Part shown: piece by piece, positions 36,189 to 45,093 of the stretch
Position numbering within the stretch: position 1 is the stretch's first letter
How the letters are laid out: the number at the start of each line of letters is the position of its first letter
Assembly: GCF_024764775.1 (NCBI RefSeq)
Contig: NZ_JALIGC010000040.1
Coordinates: 496,001-560,000 of the forward strand
DNA: 64,000 nucleotides
Direction: 5' to 3'
Origin: Scandinavium manionii
Lineage (GTDB): Bacteria; Pseudomonadota; Gammaproteobacteria; Enterobacterales; Enterobacteriaceae
The notes under the pieces: generated by a model
Database searches by the model: none
Told to the model about the DNA's origin: nothing
Seen by the model: the letters and a program-made list of their open reading frames with translations, nothing else
Program-made: the position numbers and the translations under genes

Positions 36189-37205
36189 TCAGGACACGCT
36201 GTGGGTACTGGCCTGGGTATCAATTTTGATGGTGGCGCTTAAGCCCGCACGCAGTTGTGGCTGGCTGGCGTCGGTTTCCAGACGGATACGAACCGGCACA
36301 CGTTGGGTCACTTTTACCCAGTTCCCGGTGGCGTTTTCCGCCGGGATAACCGAATACTCAGCGCCCGTCGCCGGGCTGATGCTGCTCACTTTGCCGTGCC
36401 AGGTCACGCCCGGGGCATAGTCGACGCTGATTTCAGCCGTTTCGTTATCACGGATATGGGTTAAATCTTTCTCGGTGAAGTTCGCTTCGACATAGAGATT
36501 CTGATCGGAGACCAGCAGCATGGCGGTGGTCCCGCCCTGTACGTATTCCCCGGTCTGCAATACTTTGGTGATATTCCCGGACGACGGCGCATATTCGTTG
36601 ACGTGAGTCAGGTCATTCTTAGCCGTATTCAGATGCGCCAGCGCTTCTTTATAACGCGGGTGTTTTTCCACCGGCAGAGAAATATCGCCACCGAAACTGT
36701 CGACCACTTCCTGCAATTGCTTTTGCAACATGTTCACTTCCAGCGCCATCAACAGGGTTTTCTGGTGCGCAGCGTCAAGTTCCGACGCGGACACGTAACC
36801 CGGGCCGCTCAGGCGATGCAAACGCCCTTCTTCACGTTGCGCATAGGCATACTGACTTTTGGATACCGCGATGTTGGCGAGCTTGCTCTGATATTGCGAT
36901 TTAATGGTATTTAAATCGATAACGGTATTATTCAATTCAGACTTCGCCTGCGCCACCGCTAATTCATAGGGCTTAGGATCGATGCTAAATAATAAGTCGC
37001 CTTTATTCACATGCTGATTTTCTTTTACCGCCACGTGTAATACGCGACCGGATACCTCTGCGCCGATAGCGGTTTTATCCGCTTTCACATAAGCATTATC
37101 GGTTTCCACATAGCGACCGCCGGTTAAATAAAACCAGCCGCCCGCCGCAACGCCCAAAGTCGGAACGACAAGTAATAAGATAAAACGTAATTTTTTAATA
37201 TTCAT
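36189..37205 (-). CDS. EmrA-like membrane fusion protein (HlyD family)
   Basis: A 338-residue adaptor with one N-terminal TM anchor (FILLLVVPTLGVAAGGWFYL), a lipoyl half (YVETDNAYVKADKTAIGAEV, GRVLHVAVKENQHVNKGDLL), an alpha-helical hairpin (~100-190), the second lipoyl half (YAPSSGNITKVLQTGEYVQGG) and a beta-barrel domain with APGVTWHGKVSSISPATG. It links the EmrB-like antiporter to an outer-membrane channel. Its start is 140 bases from a 10-bp inverted repeat (37346-37373) that may be its operator. Confidence 0.9.
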   Translation of the reverse strand: MNIKKLRFILLLVVPTLGVAAGGWFYLTGGRYVETDNAYVKADKTAIGAEVSGRVLHVAVKENQHVNKGDLLFSIDPKPYELAVAQAKSELNNTVIDLNTIKSQYQSKLANIAVSKSQYAYAQREEGRLHRLSGPGYVSASELDAAHQKTLLMALEVNMLQKQLQEVVDSFGGDISLPVEKHPRYKEALAHLNTAKNDLTHVNEYAPSSGNITKVLQTGEYVQGGTTAMLLVSDQNLYVEANFTEKDLTHIRDNETAEISVDYAPGVTWHGKVSSISPATGAEYSVIPAENATGNWVKVTQRVPVRIRLETDASQPQLRAGLSATIKIDTQASTHSVS

Positions 37206-37345
37206 GTGCAGGTCTCATTATTTGAGCGATACCCACGTCGGAAGAGAAACAAAAAGAAACGCAAATGCCCTGCGCGACGGACAGGTTGCATTTAAGTTGA
37301 AGTGTTCAGGTATCAGCAGAGTTATTGATGAGATGAATAATACTT

Positions 37346-37373
37346 AGCTTGCTTATAATGTACTAAGCAAGCT
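37346..37373. promoter_or_regulatory. Perfect 10-bp inverted repeat resembling SlyA/MarR-family operators, upstream of the Emr-type pair
   Basis: Arms AGCTTGCTTA and TAAGCAAGCT flank an 8-base spacer. Each arm resembles the SlyA/RovA half-site context TTAGCAAGCTAA. It lies between the LacI-type gene stop (37392) and the EmrA-like start. There is no U-run after the stem on either strand, so an operator is favoured over a terminator. A TATAAT (37354-37359) is embedded on the plus strand. Confidence 0.5.
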
Positions 37374-37391
37374 GTGCTATTGGCGGTTTAA

Positions 37392-38405
37392 TTATAAATT
37401 TGTGGCGCTTGAGCGCCTTATTTTCAGGCGTCCGGCAAGCGTTAAATGGGTGGCGGCATCTTCCGCATTACAGAGATATTCCACCGCCAGTCTGCCGAGT
37501 TCACCATAAGGCAGCTGAATACTTGTGAGTGGAGGGGTCATCTGTTCAGAGATTTTCTGATCGTCGTATCCCGCCACCAGCATCTCCTCCGGTACTTGCA
37601 CGCCGTGCGTGGAAAGCGCCTGATAACAGCCAATCGCCAGCCAGTCGCTGGCGCAGAAAATGGCGTCCGGACGCACCTCCAGCGCCAGCAGCGCTGCCGT
37701 CGCCTGATATGATTCATTGAACTGCCAGTTGGTCTGTTGTACCCATTCCGGCTGCGGCGCGATCCCCGCCTGCGCCAGTGCCGCCTGGTAACCGCCCAGA
37801 CGCTGGCGTGTGGCCTCCATCCAGCTCTCGCCGGTGATATGCGCGATACGTTTTGCGCCCTGCTGAATCAAGTGACGCGTCATCTGAAACGCATTGGCGT
37901 AATCGTCCGGCACGAACGACGGCAGCAACGGGGAATCCGGATCGCGCTGGTTGAGCAGCACAATCGGCAAGCGGGTGCAGTCCTGGAAAGTGGTCATATC
38001 AACGATAGTGGTCACCGGCGAGGCAATGATCACGCCTAAGCAGTTGCGCTTTTCGAGCTGGCGAATGATGTTCAGGGCCAGCTCGTTATCGTCGCCATAG
38101 TCGTAGACGGTAAGCAGCACTTCGTTACGCCACGCCGCTTCCCGCGCCTGACTGATGGCATCAACAAACGGATCGTAACTTTGCAGCGAACTTATCAGCA
38201 GCGCGATCTCTTCCTGATTACGCGGTGAGTGTATAGCGGGCAGGCGGTCGTAGCCGAGCTCACTCGCTACCGCAATCACACGCTGACGTGTGTCATCACT
38301 GAGTTTGATATTCCGCGACTGGTTAAGCACCAGTGACACCGTCGCCTGAGATACCCCGGCGGCGCGCGCGATATCGATCATGGTGACTTTATTTTTCCGT
38401 TTCAT
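37392..38405 (-). CDS. LacI-family transcriptional regulator of the adjacent glycoside cassette
   Basis: A 337-residue regulator from ATG 38405. A longer in-frame start at 38495 would add a non-conserved 30-residue tail before the HTH. The N-terminal HTH is VTMIDIARAAGVSQATVSLVLNQS, followed by a periplasmic-binding-protein-like effector domain (AIFCASDWLAIGCYQALSTHGVQVP, AGYDDQKISEQMTPPLTSIQ). It is divergent from a glycoside hydrolase and a GPH sugar symporter, so the inducer is probably a glycoside taken up by that symporter. TTAGCTAA at 38575-38582, just before the hydrolase SD, is a possible but weak operator core. Confidence 0.9.
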   Translation of the reverse strand: MKRKNKVTMIDIARAAGVSQATVSLVLNQSRNIKLSDDTRQRVIAVASELGYDRLPAIHSPRNQEEIALLISSLQSYDPFVDAISQAREAAWRNEVLLTVYDYGDDNELALNIIRQLEKRNCLGVIIASPVTTIVDMTTFQDCTRLPIVLLNQRDPDSPLLPSFVPDDYANAFQMTRHLIQQGAKRIAHITGESWMEATRQRLGGYQAALAQAGIAPQPEWVQQTNWQFNESYQATAALLALEVRPDAIFCASDWLAIGCYQALSTHGVQVPEEMLVAGYDDQKISEQMTPPLTSIQLPYGELGRLAVEYLCNAEDAATHLTLAGRLKIRRSSATNL

Positions 38406-38607
38406 TATCCCTGCCCCACGGCGAAAACAGCTTACATCATACCTGCCCTCGCCTCGATTCGGCAGCTCTGTGTGGGGTGGCTCACGTTTCTTCATCGCAG
38501 ACAGATCAACTTTGTGACAGCCATCGCTTTTTTATGCGCCGCCAATTGCTCATTCATGCTGCGACTAATATTTATTAGCTAAACATTATCAACTGATGAG
38601 GTTCGAC

Positions 38608-39702
38608 ATGAAACAGCAATGGACTCCGGCACAAGCGCAGGAATGGTATCAGCAGCAGGGCTGGCTGTGCGGCTTTAACTATCTGCCGTCGAGCGCGGTG
38701 AACTGGACCGATATCTGGCAGAAAGAGACCTTTGACGCGCCGACCATTGAGCGAGAACTGGGTTGGGCCGCCGAAGCGGGTTACAACAGCCTGCGCATCA
38801 ATTTGCCGTTTATCGTCTGGGAGCATGATCGCGACGGGCTGATAGCGCGTATCCATCACTTCCTGGAGATTGCCGACGGTCACGGATTCAGCACCATGCT
38901 GACGCTGATGGACGACTGCGGCTTCTCTGGCGATGAACCGTATCTGGGCCAACAAAAAGCCCCGGAGCCAGGTAAGCACAACAGCCAGGCGGCGGCGAGT
39001 CCGGGCCGGGCGAAAGTCTGCGATCGCGATGAGTGGCCGAACATTGAACGCTATGTGCGCGATATCGTACGCGAATTCAAGCGCGATAAACGCGTGCTGT
39101 TATGGGATCTCTATAACGAGCCGGGCAACCGCGGGATTTTCGCCACCGGCACAGTAGAAGTGCAGTACGACGAGAAGCTGGAAAGCTACGCCCACGAACT
39201 GATGCAACGCGCGTTCGAGTGGGCTCGCGATGAAGACCCTCAACAACCGCTGACCGTGTGCGCCTGGCGTCTGCCGCTTCAACCTGAAACGGAAAGCGAG
39301 CACTTCTATCAGCATCCGCTGGACCAGACCGCACTGGCGCTCTCCGATGTGGTGAGCTTCCACGCCTATACCAACACTGCGCGGATGGTGGCGATTATTC
39401 ATCACCTGGAACAGTTGGGTCGCCCGATATTCTGTACCGAATGGCTGGCGCGCCATGTGGGCAGCACTATCGAAGAGCAGTTACCGCTGATGCACGCCGC
39501 CAACGTCGCGCCGTATCAATGGGGACTGGTACGTGGCAAAACCCAGACCTGGCTGCCGTGGCCTGTGGTGATGACGAATTCACCTGACTACTGCCGCCTG
39601 TGGTTCCACGACGTCTTTGAAGAGAACGGTATTCCTTTCTCAAAAGCGGAGATGGATCTGGTACGTAAGCTGAGCAAAATCGGCTTGCACCCTGCCCGTT
39701 AA
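38608..39702 (+). CDS. Glycoside hydrolase, clan GH-A TIM barrel (GH5-like)
   Basis: A 364-residue protein without a signal peptide, so cytoplasmic. The start at 38608 is chosen because GAGG lies seven bases upstream, inside the alternative ATG at 38596. The retaining GH-A pattern is visible: acid/base Glu in LLWDLYNEPGN and nucleophile Glu in RPIFCTEWLAR, with LRINLPFIVWEHD and DVVSFHAYTNT strands between. Databases often name such proteins cellulase-family hydrolase or 1,4-beta-xylanase; the true substrate is likely a small glycoside imported by the neighbouring symporter. An insert rich in Gln/Pro/Ala at ~115-138 interrupts the barrel. Confidence 0.8.
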   Translation: MKQQWTPAQAQEWYQQQGWLCGFNYLPSSAVNWTDIWQKETFDAPTIERELGWAAEAGYNSLRINLPFIVWEHDRDGLIARIHHFLEIADGHGFSTMLTLMDDCGFSGDEPYLGQQKAPEPGKHNSQAAASPGRAKVCDRDEWPNIERYVRDIVREFKRDKRVLLWDLYNEPGNRGIFATGTVEVQYDEKLESYAHELMQRAFEWARDEDPQQPLTVCAWRLPLQPETESEHFYQHPLDQTALALSDVVSFHAYTNTARMVAIIHHLEQLGRPIFCTEWLARHVGSTIEEQLPLMHAANVAPYQWGLVRGKTQTWLPWPVVMTNSPDYCRLWFHDVFEENGIPFSKAEMDLVRKLSKIGLHPAR

Positions 39703-39760
39703 TCACACTCATGATGTTAGCTAACCCGGTGGTTCGCCACCGGGATGAAAGGTACGCACT

Positions 39761-41155
39761 ATGGCAATTACAATGAAAATACCGTCACGCGAGTTGTGGT
39801 CCTATTTTGGCTATGGTTTAGGTCAGTGTTTTAGCTTTGGTTTAGTGGGTTCGTTCATTAACTATTTTTATACTGACGTGCTGGGGATTTCCGCCCTCGC
39901 CGCCAGTACCATTTTCCTTATCGCCCGCGCCTGGGATGCTATCCACGATCCGCTGTTTGCCAGCATCATGGACACCATCAACAGCCGCTTCGGCAAATTC
40001 CGTCACTTTATGCTGATTGCGCCGCTGCTGATAACCGGCGTCACCCTGCTGTCGTTCTATAAAATAGAAGCCGACACCACCACCAAAATTCTCTATGCCG
40101 GTGTGACCTATATTCTGTGGGGCACCCTGTATGCGATTTCCGATATTCCATTCTGGTCGATGTCGTCGGTGATGACCAACGACTCCGCCCAGCGTACGCG
40201 TGCCGTGACGGCCGCGATGCTCGGCGTTAACGCGGGTATTGCCTGCGCCAATATTTTCTTCCCTAAACTGGCGGCCTTCTTCGCGCAATACAGCAACGAC
40301 AAAGGCTACTTTATGGCCGCACTGGTGATGATGCTGGTAGGGCTGCCGCTGATGCTTAACGGCTTCCTGCAAATTAAAGAGCGCGTGCCGCCGAGCCCGG
40401 AAAAAGTCACGATGCGGGATACCTTCCGCAATTTACGCCAAAATAAACCGCTGTTTATTATCCTGCTGTCATTCTTTTTCTGTGTTTTCCATAACGTGGC
40501 CAATGGCATTTATATCTACTTCTTTATTTACAACATGCACGATGCCAGCCTGCAAATGATTATCGGCGTGATGGGGATTGTCGCCGCCGTGGTGTGCCTG
40601 GTGGCGCCGATGCTGACCCGCAGGATACAGAAGCGGAAGTTGTTTATGATTTTCTGCGGGCTGGATATCGCGGTGCGGGTGGTAATGTGGTTTGCGGGCT
40701 ATCAGCATACGGTGCTGCTGTTCCTGCTGCTGGGGCTGAGTACCCTTTTTGTGATGATGACCAATCTCCTGACCTCCTCAATGATTGCCGATACCATCGA
40801 ATATGCTGAATATCACACCCATAAACGCTGCGCGGCGATTACGTTTTCAGGGCAGACATTTACCGGCAAGATGTCAGTGGCGGTGGGCGGCGGATTGATT
40901 GGGCTATTCCTGACGATGATTGGCTACGTGCCGCAGGCTCAAAGCCAGAGCGATGCGGTGCTGAACGGCCTGTTCTTTGGTATCTGTCTGTTACCGGCGA
41001 TTGGCTCATTGATCCGTCTGGGCTTTATGTCGCGCTTTACCTTCACCGAGGAGAAGCACGCGGAGATTTGTCGCTTGTTGGCAGAACGGCGTCATGCACG
41101 TGATGATGAAGCGGAAAAACCGGCGTTGGACCCACGCCCGATTTCAGCGAATTGA
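39761..41155 (+). CDS. GPH-family glycoside/pentoside/hexuronide:cation symporter
   Basis: A 464-residue, 12-TM inner-membrane symporter of the MelB/XylP/UidB group. Family features are YGLGQCFSFGLVGSFINYFYTDVLG in TM1 (here split as YGLGQCFSFGLV and INYFYTDVLG), ARAWDAIHDPLFASIMD (the DPxxG/A-type loop) and IEYAEYHTHKRCAAITFSGQTF near the C-terminal half. It follows the hydrolase by 58 bases in the same direction. A REP-like palindrome follows. It probably imports the glycoside cleaved by the preceding enzyme. Confidence 0.9.
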   Translation: MAITMKIPSRELWSYFGYGLGQCFSFGLVGSFINYFYTDVLGISALAASTIFLIARAWDAIHDPLFASIMDTINSRFGKFRHFMLIAPLLITGVTLLSFYKIEADTTTKILYAGVTYILWGTLYAISDIPFWSMSSVMTNDSAQRTRAVTAAMLGVNAGIACANIFFPKLAAFFAQYSNDKGYFMAALVMMLVGLPLMLNGFLQIKERVPPSPEKVTMRDTFRNLRQNKPLFIILLSFFFCVFHNVANGIYIYFFIYNMHDASLQMIIGVMGIVAAVVCLVAPMLTRRIQKRKLFMIFCGLDIAVRVVMWFAGYQHTVLLFLLLGLSTLFVMMTNLLTSSMIADTIEYAEYHTHKRCAAITFSGQTFTGKMSVAVGGGLIGLFLTMIGYVPQAQSQSDAVLNGLFFGICLLPAIGSLIRLGFMSRFTFTEEKHAEICRLLAERRHARDDEAEKPALDPRPISAN

Positions 41156-41164
41156 CTTGAGTAA

Positions 41165-41199
41165 ATGCCCGGCGGCGCAAGCGGAGCGCCGCCGGGCAT
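41165..41199. terminator. REP-like palindrome between the symporter gene and roxA
   Basis: Fourteen-base arms (starting ATGCCCGGCGGCGC) enclose a 7-base loop between convergent stops. The right arm is shared with the elements at 741-753 and 5740-5752. It probably serves as a two-way stop or mRNA protector. Confidence 0.65.
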
Positions 41200-41205
41200 G
41201 AAAAC

Positions 41206-42327
41206 TTACTCGTCGAAGTACCAGTAACCCTGGTTGATAAACGCCGTCAGCTCGGCGATAAACGCCGGGTTTTGCAGCGCATCGCCCAGTTCCTGCTGAC
41301 CGAGTTCGGTGAAACGGCACAGCGCGTCGGCGGCTTTGGCGTCTACCGTCTTCCAGACTTCGCTGTTAATAAAGAAGTGTCCACCAATATTCAGCACGCG
41401 CAGGCCACTTAGACGAACCAGCGTTTCGCCGCCCGTCAGCGCATCCCGCACTTCTTCTTCCGCATACGGCGGTTCTGCCGGGGCGATATCCAGCTCGTGG
41501 CGCGGCGTAGAAGCGAAGCGGCCAAACCACTGGGCGAAATCTTCCGGCTGGCTGATAACGTCGATCATCATGTTACGCAGGCGCTCAAGCTCATGCGCCT
41601 CTACCTGGCCCGGATGCTCGCGCACGGTCAGTTCAGGGTCGCCGTAGTGCGTGCCACCGAGATCGTTTTCCAGCGCGTAGTCGGCAAAGCTGCTGATCAG
41701 GTCGCGGCCGTTCGGCCCACGGAAGCCCACGGAGTAGTTCAGCGTGTTTTCAAATGTGTAACCGTCGTGCGGGAATCCAGGCGGGATATACAGAATATCG
41801 CCCGGCTCCATTTCAACGTCGATAATCGCTTCAAACGGATCAACGTGCAGGAGTGCCGGATGCGGACAGAACTGACGCATTGGGATTGCATCGCCCACAC
41901 GCCAGCGACGGCGGCCCATGCCCTGGATAATGAACACATCGTAGTTATCGATGTGCGGGCCAACGCCGCCGCCCGGCACAGAGAAGGAGATCATCAGGTC
42001 GTCCAGACGCCAGTCTGGCAGCACGCGGAACGGACGCACCAACTCCGCCGACGGCGCATGCCAGTGGTTGACGGCCTGTGCCAGCAGTGACCAGCCGGTT
42101 TCGCCCAGTCCGTCGAAATCCTCGAACGGACCATGGCTGGCGTCCCATCTACCGTCGGTCTGACGCACCAGACGGCTGTCTACTTCCGGCTCCATTGCAA
42201 GGCCTGCCAGCTCATCTGGCGTGATCGTGTCGACAAAGTTTGGGAAGGCATTTTTCAACACAACGGGCTGTTTTTGCCAATATTTCTCTAAAAACTCGGG
42301 CCAGTTAAGGTTCAGTTGGTTAACCAT
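41206..42327 (-). CDS. roxA: Ribosomal protein uL16 3-hydroxylase RoxA (YcfD)
   Basis: A 373-residue JmjC-fold 2-oxoglutarate/Fe(II) oxygenase that hydroxylates an arginine of ribosomal protein L16. The start is ATG 42327, which gives exactly the E. coli length; a 35-codon upstream extension is rejected. The iron ligands are visible at the E. coli positions: His125 and Asp127 in VGPHIDNYD and His187 in GFPHDGY. Flanking motifs SFSVPGGGVGPH, EPGDILYIPPGFPH and NYSVGFRGPNGRDL match. In E. coli the gene sits beside phoPQ; here it is next to a sugar cassette, so its surroundings have changed. Confidence 0.95.
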   Translation of the reverse strand: MVNQLNLNWPEFLEKYWQKQPVVLKNAFPNFVDTITPDELAGLAMEPEVDSRLVRQTDGRWDASHGPFEDFDGLGETGWSLLAQAVNHWHAPSAELVRPFRVLPDWRLDDLMISFSVPGGGVGPHIDNYDVFIIQGMGRRRWRVGDAIPMRQFCPHPALLHVDPFEAIIDVEMEPGDILYIPPGFPHDGYTFENTLNYSVGFRGPNGRDLISSFADYALENDLGGTHYGDPELTVREHPGQVEAHELERLRNMMIDVISQPEDFAQWFGRFASTPRHELDIAPAEPPYAEEEVRDALTGGETLVRLSGLRVLNIGGHFFINSEVWKTVDAKAADALCRFTELGQQELGDALQNPAFIAELTAFINQGYWYFDE

Positions 42328-42511
42328 ACAATCACACCAGTAAGAGGATAAACGGCAGTGATTATGCGAGAAATGGCCAGGTGCGACCTTGTTGAGGGTC
42401 AAGGGTTGGCGAAAAAATGAATCATCCCGCATTTTTTAGGGGGATTTAAGAAATCTTTAAGAACTGGTGAGTAAGATAATCCTTAAGCTAATGAACACGG
42501 AATACGTCACT

Positions 42512-42910
42512 ATGGAACACTCAACAATGACGAAGAACACCACCCTTGCCCTGCTGCTGCTTGCCCTCCCTGCCCTGCCCGCATTTGCCCAGTCAAACCT
42601 GACCGGCTGCGCCGCAAAGAAGGACGACATCCAGCAGCAAATCGACTACGCCAAAACGCACAACAACAGCTACCGCATCGCCGGGCTTGAAAAAGCGTTG
42701 TCAGAAGTTAACGCCAACTGCAGCGACGCCTCACTGCGTGCAGATCGTGAAGCCGACGTGCGTAAAAAAGAGCAAAAAGTCGCCGAGCGTGAGCAGGAAT
42801 TGACCGAGGCAAAAGCAACAGGACGCACGGATAAGATCCAGAAAAAGCAGGAAAAACTGGATGACGCTAAAGAAGAATTGGCCGACGCGAAAGCCGAACT
42901 GAATAAATAA
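42512..42910 (+). CDS. DUF1090 periplasmic coiled-coil protein (YqjC-like)
   Basis: About 132 residues from ATG 42512 (GGAA eight bases upstream); ATG 42527 is a close alternative, and the GTG at 42467 has no SD. The signal peptide ends at PAFA|QS. The mature protein has two Cys (GCAAKKDD and NANCSDASLR), likely disulfide-bonded, and a charged Lys/Glu coiled coil (EADVRKKEQKVAEREQELTE, KKQEKLDDAKEELADAKAEL). It matches the layout of E. coli YqjC, including the KALSEVxANCSDxxLRAD block. Function is unknown; YqjC is linked to acid and envelope stress. Confidence 0.85.
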   Translation: MEHSTMTKNTTLALLLLALPALPAFAQSNLTGCAAKKDDIQQQIDYAKTHNNSYRIAGLEKALSEVNANCSDASLRADREADVRKKEQKVAEREQELTEAKATGRTDKIQKKQEKLDDAKEELADAKAELNK

Positions 42911-42912
42911 CG

Positions 42913-42976
42913 AAACCGCCAGGTGAAGTAATGTGTCCATCTTTCGGGGTTCACTTCATCCGGGCGGTTTTCTTTT
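42913..42976 (+). terminator. Long-stem terminator after the DUF1090 gene
   Basis: AAACCGCC (42913-42920) pairs with GGCGGTTT (42963-42970), and the next stem segment GGTGAAGT pairs with ACTTCATCC with one bulge. TCTTTT follows. It starts three bases after the stop codon. Confidence 0.8.
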
Positions 42977-43246
42977 GGTTAACGCGTCATGAGAAAATAA
43001 GACACTTCCGTGCCTGCCATTTAATATTAAACAACTCCATTCCCAGGCCACTTCTCCATCCATTATATAATCATCGGATAGTATTTGATGTACTGTCAGC
43101 GCCGCTGTTTTATCCAGCCTGACACTGTTGAACCCTTTCTGAATATTCTCTCAGTGGCAATCTTTATTTTCTATGCAATGCATTGATTTCCGCTTTCCCT
43201 TTGACAGAAGGTACTCACCGCTTTCATTTCCAGGTAAATCGAACGT

Positions 43247-44929
43247 ATGAGTAAAAGTAAGAAAATTTTAAAAAATGCCGAGATAATGAGGATGCTCATT
43301 GTCCTGTCCTGCGCGGTGGCACTGATTTCAATGGTGCTGAGCTGGTGGCAAATCTCGACGGTCTCCCAGCACTACATCGCCGCCCGCGATCGCGCCGCGA
43401 AATTCAACACCATCAAGTTGATGCTGAATGCCAATCACCTGATGGGCAATGAGCGGGGTTACTCGAACGAGTATTTGCTGGAATCGGCCCAGGACGAGCT
43501 TCACGCCAAAACCGCCCTGGCGATGGCACGGGAGAAAACCGATGAATCCCTTAAGCAGCTCATAGCGATTCCCGAACTTTCCGATAAGATCGCAGATGCC
43601 GAAGAGGGTTTGAGCATCGCCAGACGCAAAGTCGATGACGTGATGGCGGTTCCAGATAAATCACCGACCGAAGTCTACCGCGCGATGAACGTCCTGCTGG
43701 ACGCCACCAGTGCTTTTAATAAAATCACTATCTCGGTGTCGATGAATTATGCCAGCAGAGACATTGCGGGCACCGGCTATTTCTATACTCTACTTTCACT
43801 CGGGGAGATCAGGGATACGCTGGGCCGGATGGCGACGCCCTATCTGTACTCCTTGCGTTATGACATTCCAATTTCGTCAGCCGATATTACCGCCACCACC
43901 AAACGCCAGGCGCGTCTGAACGTATTGTGGTTGATGCTTGGCGGTCTGAAAGAAAATCCGGTGCTGAGCGGTGATTTGCAGCGCGCACGCGATGATTATA
44001 ATAACAAAACCGAATTTCTGATTAAGTCCGTCGATAATCAGATGACCTATAACGGCCTTAAGCATATCGATGCGGTGAATTTTTCGATTCAATATCGCGA
44101 AGGTCTGAGCAGCTTCCAGCTCCTGGAGCAAAAATATCTCGATAATTTGGGCAGCTTTTTCGCAAACCAGACCGAACAATCCTTTTCACGTCTGGTCGAG
44201 GTTATCGTCTCTCTGATTACCCTGCTGTGCATCATTATCACCATCTGCATCTTTATTAATTTGCGGGTGCTGAAACCGCTGCTGACGCTGAACGAAACCA
44301 TCCGCAATGTGATTGATGACAACATCAATAAAAAAGGCACCGACGCAGAAGATGCGGCGGAAATTCAGAATTTGTTCAAATCCATCGATATGTTAGACGG
44401 CGTGTTTAAGCAGCAAAAAGCAGAAACCAAAGTGCTGACCCGCAAGATGAATGAAGATCCGCTGACGGGGATTGGCAACCGTCGTTTCTTCAACGAACAG
44501 GTCGCTCAGCTTCCGGAACAACTTCCAGAAGGTGCCTCAATCTGGCTGGCGATTATCGACGTCGATCACTTCAAACGCGTCAACGACACCTGGGGTCATC
44601 CTTTCGGGGACGAAGTGTTGATTGGCCTGGCGCGCACGCTGCAAAGCAACTGCCGCGCCGGGGACTTTGTCGCCCGCTTCGGCGGTGAAGAGTTCGCGGT
44701 GATGTTCAACGCGGATTCAGAGATTAAGGCGCAAAGAATCCTCGCGCGTTTCCAGGAGAATATCCGAGCCATGCGCTTTGTCGCGCCCGATGGCAACCAG
44801 GTCGGCATCACCACCAGTTTCGGTGCCGTTCAGGTTGATGATGCCGCTCTCGAAACGCTGCTGGAAAAAGCCGATGCGGCGCTGTACCAGGCGAAATCCG
44901 ACGGACGCGACCGCGTTTCGTGGGCTTAA
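43247..44929 (+). CDS. Diguanylate cyclase with periplasmic helical sensor domain
   Basis: A 560-residue inner-membrane protein: TM1 at ~14-36, a largely helical ~280-residue periplasmic sensor, TM2 at ~318-342, a HAMP-like linker and a C-terminal GGDEF domain. The active site RFGGEEF (477-483) is intact, and the inhibitory site RAGD (470-473) is present, so normal product feedback is expected. DPLTGIGNRRFF and IDVDHFKRVNDTWGHPFGDE complete the family motifs. It is convergent with lafU at the end of the Flag-2 locus, and a shared terminator lies between. A link between its c-di-GMP and lateral flagellar motility is plausible but is only positional. Confidence 0.9.
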   Translation: MSKSKKILKNAEIMRMLIVLSCAVALISMVLSWWQISTVSQHYIAARDRAAKFNTIKLMLNANHLMGNERGYSNEYLLESAQDELHAKTALAMAREKTDESLKQLIAIPELSDKIADAEEGLSIARRKVDDVMAVPDKSPTEVYRAMNVLLDATSAFNKITISVSMNYASRDIAGTGYFYTLLSLGEIRDTLGRMATPYLYSLRYDIPISSADITATTKRQARLNVLWLMLGGLKENPVLSGDLQRARDDYNNKTEFLIKSVDNQMTYNGLKHIDAVNFSIQYREGLSSFQLLEQKYLDNLGSFFANQTEQSFSRLVEVIVSLITLLCIIITICIFINLRVLKPLLTLNETIRNVIDDNINKKGTDAEDAAEIQNLFKSIDMLDGVFKQQKAETKVLTRKMNEDPLTGIGNRRFFNEQVAQLPEQLPEGASIWLAIIDVDHFKRVNDTWGHPFGDEVLIGLARTLQSNCRAGDFVARFGGEEFAVMFNADSEIKAQRILARFQENIRAMRFVAPDGNQVGITTSFGAVQVDDAALETLLEKADAALYQAKSDGRDRVSWA

Positions 44930-45023
44930 GCCTGCTTAAACCTGATAACACCGCCCTGCAAAACCCTGTTCCTGGCGACGACGCTTTCCTCAATCGCCTG
45001 CACATTAGCGGTATCTTCAGCCT

Positions 45024-45057
45024 AAAAAAACGGCTTTCCCGTGAGGGAAAGCCGTTT
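45024..45057. terminator. Bidirectional terminator between the diguanylate cyclase and lafU
   Basis: AAACGGCTTTCCC and GGGAAAGCCGTTT (45028-45057) flank a GTGA loop; A/T runs on both sides allow function in both directions. It lies between two converging transcription units. Confidence 0.9.
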
Positions 45058-45093
45058 ATCAAAAGGTAATTAAAAAGAAAAGTCAGACGCTTT

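Noticed and set aside
38406..38495. Longer start for the LacI-type regulator at 38495
   Set aside because: It adds a polar tail before the HTH not expected in the family; ATG 38405 has a purine-rich SD and gives the standard length.
42328..42432. Extended N-terminus of RoxA from 42432
   Set aside because: The extension has no similarity to the family, and ATG 42327 gives 373 residues with iron ligands at the E. coli positions.
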